In this document: in pieces, positions 13,180 through 22,262 of the stretch
Position numbering within the stretch: the first letter of the stretch is position 1
Layout: the number at the start of each line of letters is the position of its first letter
DNA from: a virus
IMG/VR virus record: IMGVR_UViG_3300009537_000195
Span: 1-22,571 of that record
Reading direction: 5' to 3' (one strand)
Length of the DNA: 22,571 bases
Program-made: the position numbers and the translations under genes
The notes under the pieces: generated by a model
The model's input: only the letters and a program-made list of their open reading frames with translations
Databases searched by the model: none
What the model was told of the DNA's origin: nothing

Positions 13180-15233
13180 TGTCGGTTGATAGTATTGATT
13201 TAACGGGAGGTTCTAGCACAATTAATCGTGCTGTTGCTCCGCATCTTATTTCCGATTATGAATTTGAGTTTGGTACTGATGTATTGTTTGATCGGCCTGG
13301 ATATGTAAGGCAGAGAGGCCCCCTTAAGAGAGCGCAGAATACAGACCCATCTAACACCCCTACTGTAGCTAGCTCTACTCCATATGCAATTGTGCATTGT
13401 ATTGATCCTGCTGGTATTGTAAAGGTAGGGCTTCTATTAAATGTTAGTAGTCAAATGCGTTTATATGTTCTATCTTCTGATTATGAAACTGCAACTAATG
13501 TAGATAATTGGGGAGTTGATGGCGATGTAATTGCCACAAGTCCAAGCGTGGGACAGGCAGGAGGTATATGGATTGGTTCTTCTTTAAACTTTGTTACTTC
13601 AAGTAATGCATTATTGTGGAGAGGGGCTAGTGTAGCAGGGGTTGTTGAACCCGCTACAGAAACTATTTCATGTACGAGAGGATCAACTACTGTTACAGGA
13701 TCGGGTACTAGTTTCCTAACGGAAGCATCCTCCGGTTCCTTTTTGTTTGCTAGAACAGATACGTTTACATCTACAAGCTGCTATATTGGTGTAGTAAAAA
13801 GCGTTACTAATGATACAGAGTTAGTATTAGAAGCAGGAGCTTTAGATACATCTACTACTAAGGCTTATACTTTAACTGGCCTTAGAAATAGACAGAATCA
13901 TCAGAGTAGAGGGAAAATTACTTGTACCACAACCTCAACTGCTCTTACAGGAGGTAATACCAAGTTCAGGTCAGGGGGGTTGGATAATAGTTGGTATTTA
14001 TTTAGGCGCAGAGACATGGCTTACATAGGTAAAGTTTCTACTGTTGTTGACGAGGATTCAATTACATTAGCTGCTAACGCTGCTGTAGACGCCACTAATG
14101 AAGAGTATGTAGCCATTGATATTGACAAAGGAAATGCTGTTGATTCTAATAATACGGCAACAGGATTTATTACTGCTACATATGCTAATCGGCAATGGTG
14201 GCTTGGAGCCAATTATAGTAATGGTTTAACAGATATAGGATCAACCGCTATTTTTTCAGATTTGTATGATGGAGAAAGTGTATATCTTGAAAAAAATGTG
14301 GGGGATTTAATTGTTGTTCCCAATTATTTCTCTGAGACAAATACCCCCATCTTAGGAGCAGTTGGTACGTTTAGCGGTTTAATGATTTTTAGGGAAAATG
14401 AAACTTCTTTGTTATTGGGAGATAGTCCCGATCAGTTTGTAACTAGGCCCCTGTATAAGGACGGACTACTGCATCCTCAAAGTATTGCTCCATATGAGAA
14501 CGGGATAGTATGGGCAGGCCGCAGAGGTATTCATTATTTTGATGGTGCTTCTGTTATTAATCTTACGAGAGATACATTAGGCGATTGGTATGTCCGTAAT
14601 TTTAATGATTATGATTACAAAACAAATAGTGTGTGGGCGATAGTTCACAGAGATCATTATATAGTTTATCTTGAAGGACAAGATACTACTTTTGTTATTA
14701 ATTTAAAGAGTGGTGCTGTATCAGAGTTTACTAATGTTCAAATTAGAGGAGGTACAAATCTACCGGGAGAGGCTACATTAGCATCCAACAAGCCGTGGGC
14801 TGTAATTAAAGATACAACAGGCGCATCATATATTGTTGATGTTGATAATTTATTTGATGAATCAGGAGTAGATAATCTTACTTGTACGGGAGAAACAATT
14901 GGCCCGAATATAAAACTAGAATCAAAGATATTTTCTTTGAATGAGTCTATGATAAAGAAGTTTTGGAAAGCATTAGCAATGAATTATAGAGCCGTTGGTT
15001 CAACTATTAAGGTTGAGGTTGCTACAGGATTAGACGGTTCTTATGCAGCCCTTACCCCTACTCCTAATTCATTTGCAACTAGCTCTACTTATGTTAGAAA
15101 GAGAGTTAAGTTTCATAAGTTTAATGAGTTTATTAGATTCAGATTAACTCCTACAACTGCAAGTGCTTTGTCTCAGTTTTGGTTTAATGATCTATCGCTG
15201 TTCTTCCGCTTCCAGAGGAAGGAAAGATTTTAA
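13179..15233 (+). CDS. Tail nozzle / DNA-stabilisation-type protein
   Basis: This 684-residue beta-rich protein resembles the P22 gp10 / T7 gp12 class that forms the short tail tube below the adaptor. The N-terminus (NRAVAPHLISDYEFEFGTDV) is characteristic of such stabilisation proteins. Residues ~161-232 and ~246-314 are two related beta modules (TISCTRGSTTVTGSGTSF and KITCTTTSTALTGGNTKF, each ending in a xSVTxDTxLxL-like strand). The remainder contains propeller-like strands (WAGRRGIHYFDGASVINLTR, IVHRDHYIVYLEGQDTTFVI). The C-terminus is aromatic and basic (LSLFFRFQRKERF). Coupling by TAATG on both sides places it in one translational unit with the adaptor and the next appendage protein. 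Confidence 0.65.
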   Translation: MSVDSIDLTGGSSTINRAVAPHLISDYEFEFGTDVLFDRPGYVRQRGPLKRAQNTDPSNTPTVASSTPYAIVHCIDPAGIVKVGLLLNVSSQMRLYVLSSDYETATNVDNWGVDGDVIATSPSVGQAGGIWIGSSLNFVTSSNALLWRGASVAGVVEPATETISCTRGSTTVTGSGTSFLTEASSGSFLFARTDTFTSTSCYIGVVKSVTNDTELVLEAGALDTSTTKAYTLTGLRNRQNHQSRGKITCTTTSTALTGGNTKFRSGGLDNSWYLFRRRDMAYIGKVSTVVDEDSITLAANAAVDATNEEYVAIDIDKGNAVDSNNTATGFITATYANRQWWLGANYSNGLTDIGSTAIFSDLYDGESVYLEKNVGDLIVVPNYFSETNTPILGAVGTFSGLMIFRENETSLLLGDSPDQFVTRPLYKDGLLHPQSIAPYENGIVWAGRRGIHYFDGASVINLTRDTLGDWYVRNFNDYDYKTNSVWAIVHRDHYIVYLEGQDTTFVINLKSGAVSEFTNVQIRGGTNLPGEATLASNKPWAVIKDTTGASYIVDVDNLFDESGVDNLTCTGETIGPNIKLESKIFSLNESMIKKFWKALAMNYRAVGSTIKVEVATGLDGSYAALTPTPNSFATSSTYVRKRVKFHKFNEFIRFRLTPTTASALSQFWFNDLSLFFRFQRKERF

Positions 15234-16033
15234 TGGCAATTAACGAGACAGGAATTAATCCTCTTACAAGAAATACTATTGGGGAGTGGACTACTGAACG
15301 CCTCCAAAAATATTTGATGGATATAATTCCTCGTTATGCCCCTCAGATTTCTGTTAGTTCAGGAGATTCGTCAACAGGAGGAACATTAGAGTTTCTTGTT
15401 GATGGAACAGAGTATGGAATTATAGATCAGCTAGAATTATTATCAGGAACCGGCACAACATTAACTGTTGATGATTTAGGTGGTTATGTAAAGGTTACTA
15501 TTGCATCATCCGGTTCCGTGCCTGATAATGATTATTTAGATGGGATGGGTTATGTGGCCCATACTTACCGCCAAATTTTAGCACAAGGTACTCAGGCTAA
15601 CGGAGCAGGTCAATTCGTTGCGGCTGCGGTTCCAATCCCCCCTGACTCCACAATAACTAATATACATTGTTGGATTGTAACAGCCGGAACGGGATCTAGT
15701 AATACGTATGCAGGTATTTATAATCTTAGTGGTACTAAACTAGCAGAGACAGGAAATGAGTCAACTGCTTTTAATTCAACAGGACTAAAAACTTTGGCTT
15801 TAACTTCCCCATATTCTATTTCGACAAAAGGTTTGTATTATGTAGGATGGACACACGATGCAACTGTAACAAGAGCAGCTTGGGCTGGAAACGAGGACGA
15901 TAGAGCCGTAGTTGCTGGCCCTGCCGGTGTTTTTCCAACTATTAATCACGGCAGCGGTTTAACATCTCTTCCTGCTTCTCTTACTCCTACTGCTGCTACT
16001 AATTCAACCTCAGTGTGGGTAGCTTTATCATAA
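15233..16033 (+). CDS. Putative tail-associated appendage protein
   Basis: This 266-residue protein is coupled by TAATG to the nozzle-like gene. Residues 1-45 look helical (TIGEWTTERLQKYLMDIIPR), perhaps an anchor to the tail. Residues ~46-92 are a short Gly/Thr-rich beta segment. Residues ~110-266 hold a domain homologous to that of the protein at 3044 (ITNIHCWIVTAG, SGTKLAETGNESTAF, LKTLALTSPYS, SVWVALS). It may be a fibre-tip or receptor-contact domain, on the tail here and elsewhere on the virion for the other copy. Function is inferred from position and domain sharing; no enzymatic motif is seen. Confidence 0.55.
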   Translation: MAINETGINPLTRNTIGEWTTERLQKYLMDIIPRYAPQISVSSGDSSTGGTLEFLVDGTEYGIIDQLELLSGTGTTLTVDDLGGYVKVTIASSGSVPDNDYLDGMGYVAHTYRQILAQGTQANGAGQFVAAAVPIPPDSTITNIHCWIVTAGTGSSNTYAGIYNLSGTKLAETGNESTAFNSTGLKTLALTSPYSISTKGLYYVGWTHDATVTRAAWAGNEDDRAVVAGPAGVFPTINHGSGLTSLPASLTPTAATNSTSVWVALS

Positions 16034-16045
16034 AGGATAAAACAA

Positions 16046-17032
16046 ATGGCGACTAATTTTGGTGGTGCTCGCTACTGGCGGGGTAAACTATACAAAACAT
16101 GGGATGATATGTCCGCTGCTGTTAAATCAGCGGGGATAAATCCGGATGACTTTTTAAAGAAACATCAGGCGGTACAAAAAGCATATGGTGTTAGTCCTCA
16201 GAATGTAACCTTACCAGGAAGCCCTGATGCTCCCTCAGAGGGCGCAGGAGGCCCCGTAGGCTCATCCGTTATTCCAGGAGTAGGTATCTACGGCATGATG
16301 CAGAGTCAGGCTGAGCTAGCTTATGAGCAGGCTCTTGGTTCTATTCAACAGAGAGAGCAGGACATATTGCAGCAGTATGGTTTTCAGGGTCAGTCAGGAG
16401 CAGAGGGAGTCACAAACATTACCGAAGATCCTACCTCTGCATATGGTGTTCTTCCAATGCTCCGTAGATCACAAGCCATTACTGGACAGAGGCAGGAAGA
16501 TATTACTGCTGGACGGGGTATTGGTAGACGAGGATTAGCAGAGCAGGGACAGGAAGATTTACAGTATCAGGCGGGATATGAGCAGGCACAAGCTTTCTCT
16601 GGATTCCGTAGAGACATTCAGGAAGCTGCTCAGGCTAGACAGGAAGCATCTTCCTCATTGGGGCAGACTAATCTACAGATTGAAATGGCTGCTTTACAGG
16701 ACGCGATTGCTAGTGGGCAGTTTACCCCGGCTGATGTTTCCTCTCTGTTGGAGGAGACTACAACTACTGGCGGAGGTAAGAAGAAAAAGCCTGGTCAAGC
16801 TGGTGGCGGAAAGGGCAAAGGACGACCTCCCAGGGGTAAAGGAAAACCTCCCAAGGGGGTAGTTACTGTTCCTGGCCCAACCAAAAATCAAATCTTATAT
16901 CAGCAAAGATTATTTAATACTACAGCACAGCTAAGAAAATATTTGCAAAAACGAGGAAAGAATCTTAGGTGGTTTAAGAAGAGGTATCCTAGTAAATGGA
17001 AGACTATAGTAGGTAAAGATAATGGCGTTTAA
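16046..17032 (+). CDS. Putative internal virion protein with basic Gly/Lys/Pro linker
   Basis: This 328-residue protein is Gln/Ala/Glu-rich and helical in the centre (~85-220, with GRGIGRRGLAEQGQEDLQY). A strongly basic low-complexity run follows at residues ~243-271 (GGGKKKKPGQ, GKGKGRPPRGKGKPPKG), suited to DNA contact. Residues 16-40 (YKTWDDMSAAVKSAGINPDD then FLKKH) align without gaps at offset 274 with residues 290-314 (FNTTAQLRKYLQKRGKNLRW then FKKRY), so the same small helical motif sits near both ends. Ejection proteins encoded after tail genes in short-tailed phages often look like this. AAAGGA precedes ATG. The end overlaps the next gene by 11 bases. Confidence 0.55.
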   Translation: MATNFGGARYWRGKLYKTWDDMSAAVKSAGINPDDFLKKHQAVQKAYGVSPQNVTLPGSPDAPSEGAGGPVGSSVIPGVGIYGMMQSQAELAYEQALGSIQQREQDILQQYGFQGQSGAEGVTNITEDPTSAYGVLPMLRRSQAITGQRQEDITAGRGIGRRGLAEQGQEDLQYQAGYEQAQAFSGFRRDIQEAAQARQEASSSLGQTNLQIEMAALQDAIASGQFTPADVSSLLEETTTTGGGKKKKPGQAGGGKGKGRPPRGKGKPPKGVVTVPGPTKNQILYQQRLFNTTAQLRKYLQKRGKNLRWFKKRYPSKWKTIVGKDNGV

Positions 17033-18494
17033 CTTTAGTAATACAATGTTCTTTGATACGGTTAAGACGAAGACTACTAACGCTTGGGTAGATAGTCTAA
17101 GTGTTCCTGCATTAAAGAAGTTCTTAGAAAAGAAGGGATATCCTAGCTATGCTTTAATGACCCCAAAGGGTATCCAGCAAACATTGGATGCATTTAAATC
17201 AGGTATCAAGCCAGATCAGTTTGGATCTTTCACTGGCGATTCTGGACGTGGGCATCCCAGGGGCGGTAGAATAGCGGATAGAGTATTTGAGATCACGGGA
17301 CAGACTCAAGCTCCCCGTAGTGGTGGTGTCCCGTCTATTGATGAAATAATGGGGTTACTAAGTGGGGCTGCTGGTCAACAACAGGTTCCTACTATTGATC
17401 TTCCTTCTGCTCCTGATTATAACGCCTTATTAAAGGGGATGAAACCCCCGAAGATTAATATTAAGAAGCTGAAACAGCAGATTCGTTCTTCGTATAAACC
17501 ATTAATCCAATCTTTAAGAAAACAGAGAAAGGCTGGTGAATTACAAAGTGAACAAAATCTTGCAGACATTGAAGGATGGTACAACCAAGTTGAGACTACT
17601 GCTGCTGAGGGTAGGGAGAGAAATATCGAGGCTGCTAACGCTGCTAAAACAACCCTAGATAATTCTGTACAGGCTTTCTTGGGAGCTATTGGTGGCGGTG
17701 CATCACCGGCTGCTGCTGATATTGCCAAAGCCGGTATTGCTTCTGCTGGTGGTTTAGCTGCTATCTCTCAGGCCCAGGCTGGATTTGACAATAGGCTTGC
17801 TGGTCTTATTGGGGCTGCTGAGGTTGATTCAATGAGAGCAGAGAAGAACCGCGCTTCTCAGCAAGCTCTTGAGACTACATTACAGATGTTACAGCTTAAA
17901 GGAGAGAGACGTTCAACTATTCTTGAAGCTGTAATGGGAGCTAAGCAACAGAATTATCAGAATAAATTACAGTTTATTCAGATGAAGGCTGGTTTTGCTG
18001 AACAGTCTTTCCAGAATGCTCTTGCTTTAGCTCAGATTAAGTTCGAGGCTGAGGCTGCTTTTGCTCAAGCCTCTGATCCTGCTGCTCTTATTCAGTCAGC
18101 TATTGATATTCAGTATGGAATTATTAGAAACCTTCAAATGCAGCGTAAGGATAAGAAATCTACGTTTGATAGAACCATGGAAATTCTTGAGGTTCAAGGC
18201 AAGAAGCTTGACAACATTAAGAAGACTATGGATATTTCAGGTACAGGCGGGGTATCTCAAACCGAAGCTAGAGGCATCAACAATGCTCTTGAAGATGCTA
18301 TTGGTTTGGGGAAACCAAACTCAGTCACTAATCCTACTGCGGTTGTAAGAATTGTTGTTAGCACTATTAGACAGCTTGGACTAGATCCTTATATGGGTGA
18401 GGGTAGAAGAATCAGGCTTGCATTCTTGCAGCGGTTCTTTAGACTTGGGCCTACCGGGCTTCCAATCTCAGAGTTTGGTGATATTGGAGCATAA
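17022..18494 (+). CDS. Putative ejection (internal virion) protein with SAP-like N-terminus
   Basis: This 490-residue protein has an N-terminal motif at ~26-59 (LSVPALKKFLEKKGYPSYAL then MTPKGIQQTLDAF), which resembles the helix-loop-helix SAP DNA-binding motif. A Pro/Gly-rich linker follows (to ~140), then a long helical region (~145-410). That includes an Ala/Gly-rich stretch (~215-250, QAFLGAIGGGASPAAAD) that could be membrane-active. The C-terminus is compact and basic. The profile of a long helical body with an Ala/Gly segment between a tail gene and a large terminal protein fits proteins packaged in the head and ejected to form a conduit. No lysozyme motif is visible. The start lies within the previous gene's last 11 bases. 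Confidence 0.55.
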   Translation: MAFNFSNTMFFDTVKTKTTNAWVDSLSVPALKKFLEKKGYPSYALMTPKGIQQTLDAFKSGIKPDQFGSFTGDSGRGHPRGGRIADRVFEITGQTQAPRSGGVPSIDEIMGLLSGAAGQQQVPTIDLPSAPDYNALLKGMKPPKINIKKLKQQIRSSYKPLIQSLRKQRKAGELQSEQNLADIEGWYNQVETTAAEGRERNIEAANAAKTTLDNSVQAFLGAIGGGASPAAADIAKAGIASAGGLAAISQAQAGFDNRLAGLIGAAEVDSMRAEKNRASQQALETTLQMLQLKGERRSTILEAVMGAKQQNYQNKLQFIQMKAGFAEQSFQNALALAQIKFEAEAAFAQASDPAALIQSAIDIQYGIIRNLQMQRKDKKSTFDRTMEILEVQGKKLDNIKKTMDISGTGGVSQTEARGINNALEDAIGLGKPNSVTNPTAVVRIVVSTIRQLGLDPYMGEGRRIRLAFLQRFFRLGPTGLPISEFGDIGA

Positions 18495-18496
18495 TA

Positions 18497-20704
18497 ATGG
18501 CTAATGTTTATGGTGGAGTAAAATCCCAAAGCGGGGGATCTACCGGAGTATATGGAGGTAAAGCCAAGAGCAGGAGTTTTTCTGGATTCTTTAAGAACTT
18601 TGCTCGTGACGTTGAGCAGGCTGCTACTGGATTCTTTGTTGGTGTTGGTGGTATAGTAGTAGATCCTATAGAAACCGCTAAAAAGATCTATGAGAGTTAT
18701 GGGGAGAGTAGCCCTTGGGGGCCACTATTTGTTGGTGATTTTGGCGAAGCAGGGAGACGGTTTTATTCTCATCCTCTTGGGCCTATTTTAGATGTTGCTA
18801 TAGTAGCGTCTGCTGGTGGAGCAGTAGCAGGAACAGCCGCAAGAGCAACGGGCAGACTTCCAAAAGTAGAGATGTGGGATACAGCTATTGCTGCTGGTAA
18901 GCCTGGGGAGGTTGGTATTTCTATGAAGCGGCTCTCCCCTAATCTTTTTACCAAGGCCAGGCAAAAAGCTTACATGAAGTTTGGTGATTCATTAGCAGAG
19001 TTATATGCCCCTGCCGGTAAATTTGTAGGCCCGTCTGCTAGACATGAGTTTGGAATGAGGAAGGTTGCTTCTGCTCGCAGGAGAGCAACAGCGTTTGCTG
19101 CTAGGGATGCATCTACTTTATTTGCTAAGGCTGCCAAGATTGCTAATGAGCCCCTAAGTTTGTCTCTATACGCTAGAGAGATATTTAAAAGACAGTACAA
19201 AAATCAGAAAGACCATGCCATTCCTTTGGAGACAGATAAACTTCCTAGGGGTATGAGATATTTAACTGAGGAATCTGCTGCTCTTCCTAGGGTATCTGTT
19301 ATTACTACTGAGAATTTCCCCAAGCTTATGGATAGATATCCAGTGTTTGCTACTACAAAAAATTTAGCCAAGGCTGCTAGAGATCCCGCAACTGGAAGAC
19401 CATTAGGTGTATTTCGGCTTAAATCAGGTAGGTGGAATACAGAATTACAATCTACTAATAAAATTCTGTCAACAATTTGGCACAAACCACAGCAATTATG
19501 GAAGTGGAATGTTTTGTTTGCCCCTCGTTATGTTGTAAACAGTGTGACAGGCACTACTCTTATGTTGGCTATGACTTCTAATCCAATACAATTCTTTGGT
19601 GGTCTGGTTAGTGCGATTCGTGGAGCTAAAGGATTAAAGGCTGCGGAAGAGTTTATTGATTATGGATATAAAAGCCTAAATCAGGGGTGGGTTAAGAAAC
19701 ATTATCTAGCCCCATATGAGGGATTCATTGGAGAGATTGAGTCTCAGCTTCTTCTTAGAGAAGCAAAGCCCAAGGGCAGGATTAGAGGGGCTGCTGTTAA
19801 AGTAGCTAGAGCACCGCTTGAGTATACAGCTAAGTTAGAGCAGGGACTACGAGCAGCCGCTATTAGAGAATTCGTTGTGAGACAGCCCGAGGTAAAGTCT
19901 TTAATGAAAGAAAGAGGGATATCTTTTGATAGAGCTGCTGATCTTGCTTCTCGTGATCCTAAGTTTAGGGCTAGGGTTGTTCAGGATATTGAGAACAGGA
20001 TGGGTCAGTATTATCATTTTGAAAGATCAGAGAATGTAATGAGACAGATTGTACCATTCTATGCTTGGGATAGGGCTTTAGTACGTCATGTTAGAAATTT
20101 ACCTGCTTACAAGAAGGACGCTATCTACAATGTGGGGGCGTTTGGCGGGGAATTAGTTGAGGAAGCCCTTGCTGGTGGGGAAGATTTCCCGGATAGTTTC
20201 TTGTATGGTCTTGTTCCTTTTGGAAAAGAAGGGGAAAGTAAATTAGGGGTTCCAGGTATGGCGGGAAGGATTCCTGTTGTATCAACTGCTGGTGCTAATC
20301 CTTACGCCACCGTTGCAGAGGTCATGAAACCTCTATTTGGTAAAAGACCACAAGATTTAATGGCAGGAGTCACCCCGTTTATAACGGCTCCTCTATCTGT
20401 AATAGAGGGTCGTAGTGCAACTGGCGAACCTGTAAGACAATTACCTGTACCTGGCCCCCTTGGTGTGGGAGCTAGTGCAGTTGCACAAATCTTTGAGACA
20501 CTACCCCTTGCCCGCCTTGTATCTGCTGCTACAGGATTAACTGAGCAGGATACATATACTACAAGTAGGGGGGAACAGCCGTTCTTATTCTCCAAAAGCT
20601 GGCAGGAAGTTTTAGCTGCATATCTTGGTATTCCCGTTAAACAGGTAAGCCCCAAGGCTGTTGAACGAAGGATTGGTCTGGCTAAAAAGTTAGGGCAGAT
20701 ATAA
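18497..20704 (+). CDS. Large putative ejection / polyvalent-type virion protein
   Basis: This 735-residue protein is basic and largely helical. Near the N-terminus are hydrophobic Gly/Ala segments (46-55 FFVGVGGIVV; 97-115 ILDVAIVASAGGAVAGTAA) that may insert in membranes. Two motifs resemble conserved segments I associate with very large phage internal or polyvalent proteins: WKWNVLFAPRYVVNSVTG (335-352) and IVPFYAWDRALVRHVRNLP (517-535). The C-terminal third is Pro/Gly-rich with short helices. I see no catalytic motif. Position after two helical virion proteins suggests co-packaging in the head and release with DNA. Its stop overlaps the start of the next small membrane protein as TAATG. 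Confidence 0.5.
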   Translation: MANVYGGVKSQSGGSTGVYGGKAKSRSFSGFFKNFARDVEQAATGFFVGVGGIVVDPIETAKKIYESYGESSPWGPLFVGDFGEAGRRFYSHPLGPILDVAIVASAGGAVAGTAARATGRLPKVEMWDTAIAAGKPGEVGISMKRLSPNLFTKARQKAYMKFGDSLAELYAPAGKFVGPSARHEFGMRKVASARRRATAFAARDASTLFAKAAKIANEPLSLSLYAREIFKRQYKNQKDHAIPLETDKLPRGMRYLTEESAALPRVSVITTENFPKLMDRYPVFATTKNLAKAARDPATGRPLGVFRLKSGRWNTELQSTNKILSTIWHKPQQLWKWNVLFAPRYVVNSVTGTTLMLAMTSNPIQFFGGLVSAIRGAKGLKAAEEFIDYGYKSLNQGWVKKHYLAPYEGFIGEIESQLLLREAKPKGRIRGAAVKVARAPLEYTAKLEQGLRAAAIREFVVRQPEVKSLMKERGISFDRAADLASRDPKFRARVVQDIENRMGQYYHFERSENVMRQIVPFYAWDRALVRHVRNLPAYKKDAIYNVGAFGGELVEEALAGGEDFPDSFLYGLVPFGKEGESKLGVPGMAGRIPVVSTAGANPYATVAEVMKPLFGKRPQDLMAGVTPFITAPLSVIEGRSATGEPVRQLPVPGPLGVGASAVAQIFETLPLARLVSAATGLTEQDTYTTSRGEQPFLFSKSWQEVLAAYLGIPVKQVSPKAVERRIGLAKKLGQI

Positions 20705-20931
20705 TGGAAGATAACAACAATCGTATAAGTGTATCCAGAGAAACACTAAGAGCAGAGTTAGTTACTTTGGAGCTTAGGCTGGTTGAAAAACTGGCTAGTG
20801 AAGAAGATTTAGAGGATCAAGAAAGGCGTATACGCTCCTTAGAGCGGTGGAAGTATGCTCTACCTACATCCTTTTTGTTTTCTATTAGTGCAATTATAAT
20901 AGCTTCTCTTGCAAAAGTTCTTGGTTTCTAA
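20704..20931 (+). CDS. Small membrane protein, XhlA/holin-like
   Basis: This 75-residue protein has a charged coiled-coil-like N-terminal half (residues ~10-50, ending DQERRIRSLERWKY). A single C-terminal transmembrane helix follows at ~52-71 (ALPTSFLFSISAIIIASLAK). That layout matches XhlA-type phage haemolysin/holin accessory proteins and other small lysis proteins, though no sequence signature proves it. No endolysin is encoded next to it in the window. An internal virion or membrane-anchoring function is an alternative, given coupling by TAATG to the large virion protein before it and to the gene after it. Confidence 0.55.
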   Translation: MEDNNNRISVSRETLRAELVTLELRLVEKLASEEDLEDQERRIRSLERWKYALPTSFLFSISAIIIASLAKVLGF

Positions 20932-22262
20932 TGCCACCTCCCTCTAAGTCATACCTTGAAAGTCAGACTAATGTCTTTAAGAAAAGTTTTCTAAAAACAC
21001 AGCTTCTTGGTGCTGCTCTTGGTCTTAGAGGCAAGGTAACAAAATCAAGAGATGAGTTGTTAGCAGATTTGGAGGCTGGATTTGGGAAGAAGGGGACTGT
21101 AGAGAAAGCTGTTTCAGATTTTTTTGGAAGTAGGATGAAACCTCCTAGTAATAAGTGGCAGCAGGCGCTTGAATTTATTGGCATGTTGACTCCCGCAGGA
21201 GGCGGCCTACGATCCGCAAGGGGTGTTACAAAAATACCCAAAGTATTTCATGTAACTTCTTCGTCTCCTGAAATTGCTATAAGGCAGCCTAGTGCAGGGT
21301 ATTCAAGAGGACTTCATGTTGGAGCTTTAGAGTCATCTGTTGCAAGAGCAAGAGTTATTGGTAAAAGCAAAAAACTATTTCAAGGTAGAATTGAAGCACA
21401 TAAATCAAGGGTAGCAAATCTTGAGGAGCGTGTTTCTGCCGGGTTAAGTGATTCGTATGTTAATAATCTACAAGAAATATGGACTTATGTATCACGGTCG
21501 CTAGAGAGAGAGGGGTTTGAACCATCCGCAGGTAATATTAGATCGCTACTTAAGAGAATGAAAGATAATCCAAAGCTTTCAAATAAAATAATTCCTCATG
21601 GAGTATGGGAGAGAGGATCGTTACGGGCAAATGACATGTTTGATGATCTTATTTCCAAGGACGTTTTCCCGTATGCTAATGCTGTTGAGATTGGCCCTTC
21701 TCCATCCTATTTCCTGCCTATCCCTAAGCAGCTTAGGTATCGAGAAGTTGATTTTAGAAAAACATCTGCAAGAGGATCAGGATTTGAGAATCCACTTAGA
21801 ACCACAGCAGGTGGTAGTCCTGGAAAACCCGCCTATTCACAAATAAAGTTACATAAAAGCGCAAACGATCACCTTAAGCGCATCCTTGAAAGAGCCGATA
21901 AAGAAGCAGTTTCTCCAATAAATATTTTAGAGAGTGATGTAAAGACGGGCCATGTAACTAAGCAAGAATACGACCTTATTATTGGTGAGCTTGTTCACGG
22001 GAAGACAATTGTGCCTATCTCTGGAATACATAATGTCCCCGGAAAACAATCATTAGCCGATATATTTTCTAATGAAGAGTTAGGGATTTTGGGCGATAAA
22101 GTAATTGATGCTTATAACACGGGTAAATTAGGCCCGTCTCAAGTTAATCTTATACTTAAGTTTTTCAAGGAGGGCAAGTCTGTCTCCTTTGGAATACATA
22201 AGTTTGATCCTGTCCCCGGTTCTCCGAGTGTTGACAAACTAATGAAGCTTATGGGGATATAA
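20931..22262 (+). CDS. Unknown protein with a faint ADP-ribosyltransferase-like motif
   Basis: This 443-residue protein is basic and begins MPPPSK. Residues ~1-95 are helical and Lys-rich. Residues 105-140 read VFHVTSSSPE, GYSRGLHVGALESSVARA. This resembles the first strands of ADP-ribosyltransferase-like domains in phage polyvalent proteins, which pair a xxHGT motif with GxHFG and an Ala/Arg helix. Residues 249-260 (ANAVEIGPSPSY) could be a later strand of the same fold. The Gly of HGT is Val here and I cannot place a catalytic Glu, so activity is uncertain. Residues ~150-195 form a probable coiled coil. TAATG joints on both sides tie it to the virion operon. If packaged, it could enter the host with the DNA. 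Confidence 0.4.
   Translation: MPPPSKSYLESQTNVFKKSFLKTQLLGAALGLRGKVTKSRDELLADLEAGFGKKGTVEKAVSDFFGSRMKPPSNKWQQALEFIGMLTPAGGGLRSARGVTKIPKVFHVTSSSPEIAIRQPSAGYSRGLHVGALESSVARARVIGKSKKLFQGRIEAHKSRVANLEERVSAGLSDSYVNNLQEIWTYVSRSLEREGFEPSAGNIRSLLKRMKDNPKLSNKIIPHGVWERGSLRANDMFDDLISKDVFPYANAVEIGPSPSYFLPIPKQLRYREVDFRKTSARGSGFENPLRTTAGGSPGKPAYSQIKLHKSANDHLKRILERADKEAVSPINILESDVKTGHVTKQEYDLIIGELVHGKTIVPISGIHNVPGKQSLADIFSNEELGILGDKVIDAYNTGKLGPSQVNLILKFFKEGKSVSFGIHKFDPVPGSPSVDKLMKLMGI

Noticed and set aside
20704-20931. Calling this gene a definite holin
   Set aside because: Only one membrane helix and no adjacent endolysin; topology alone does not prove function.
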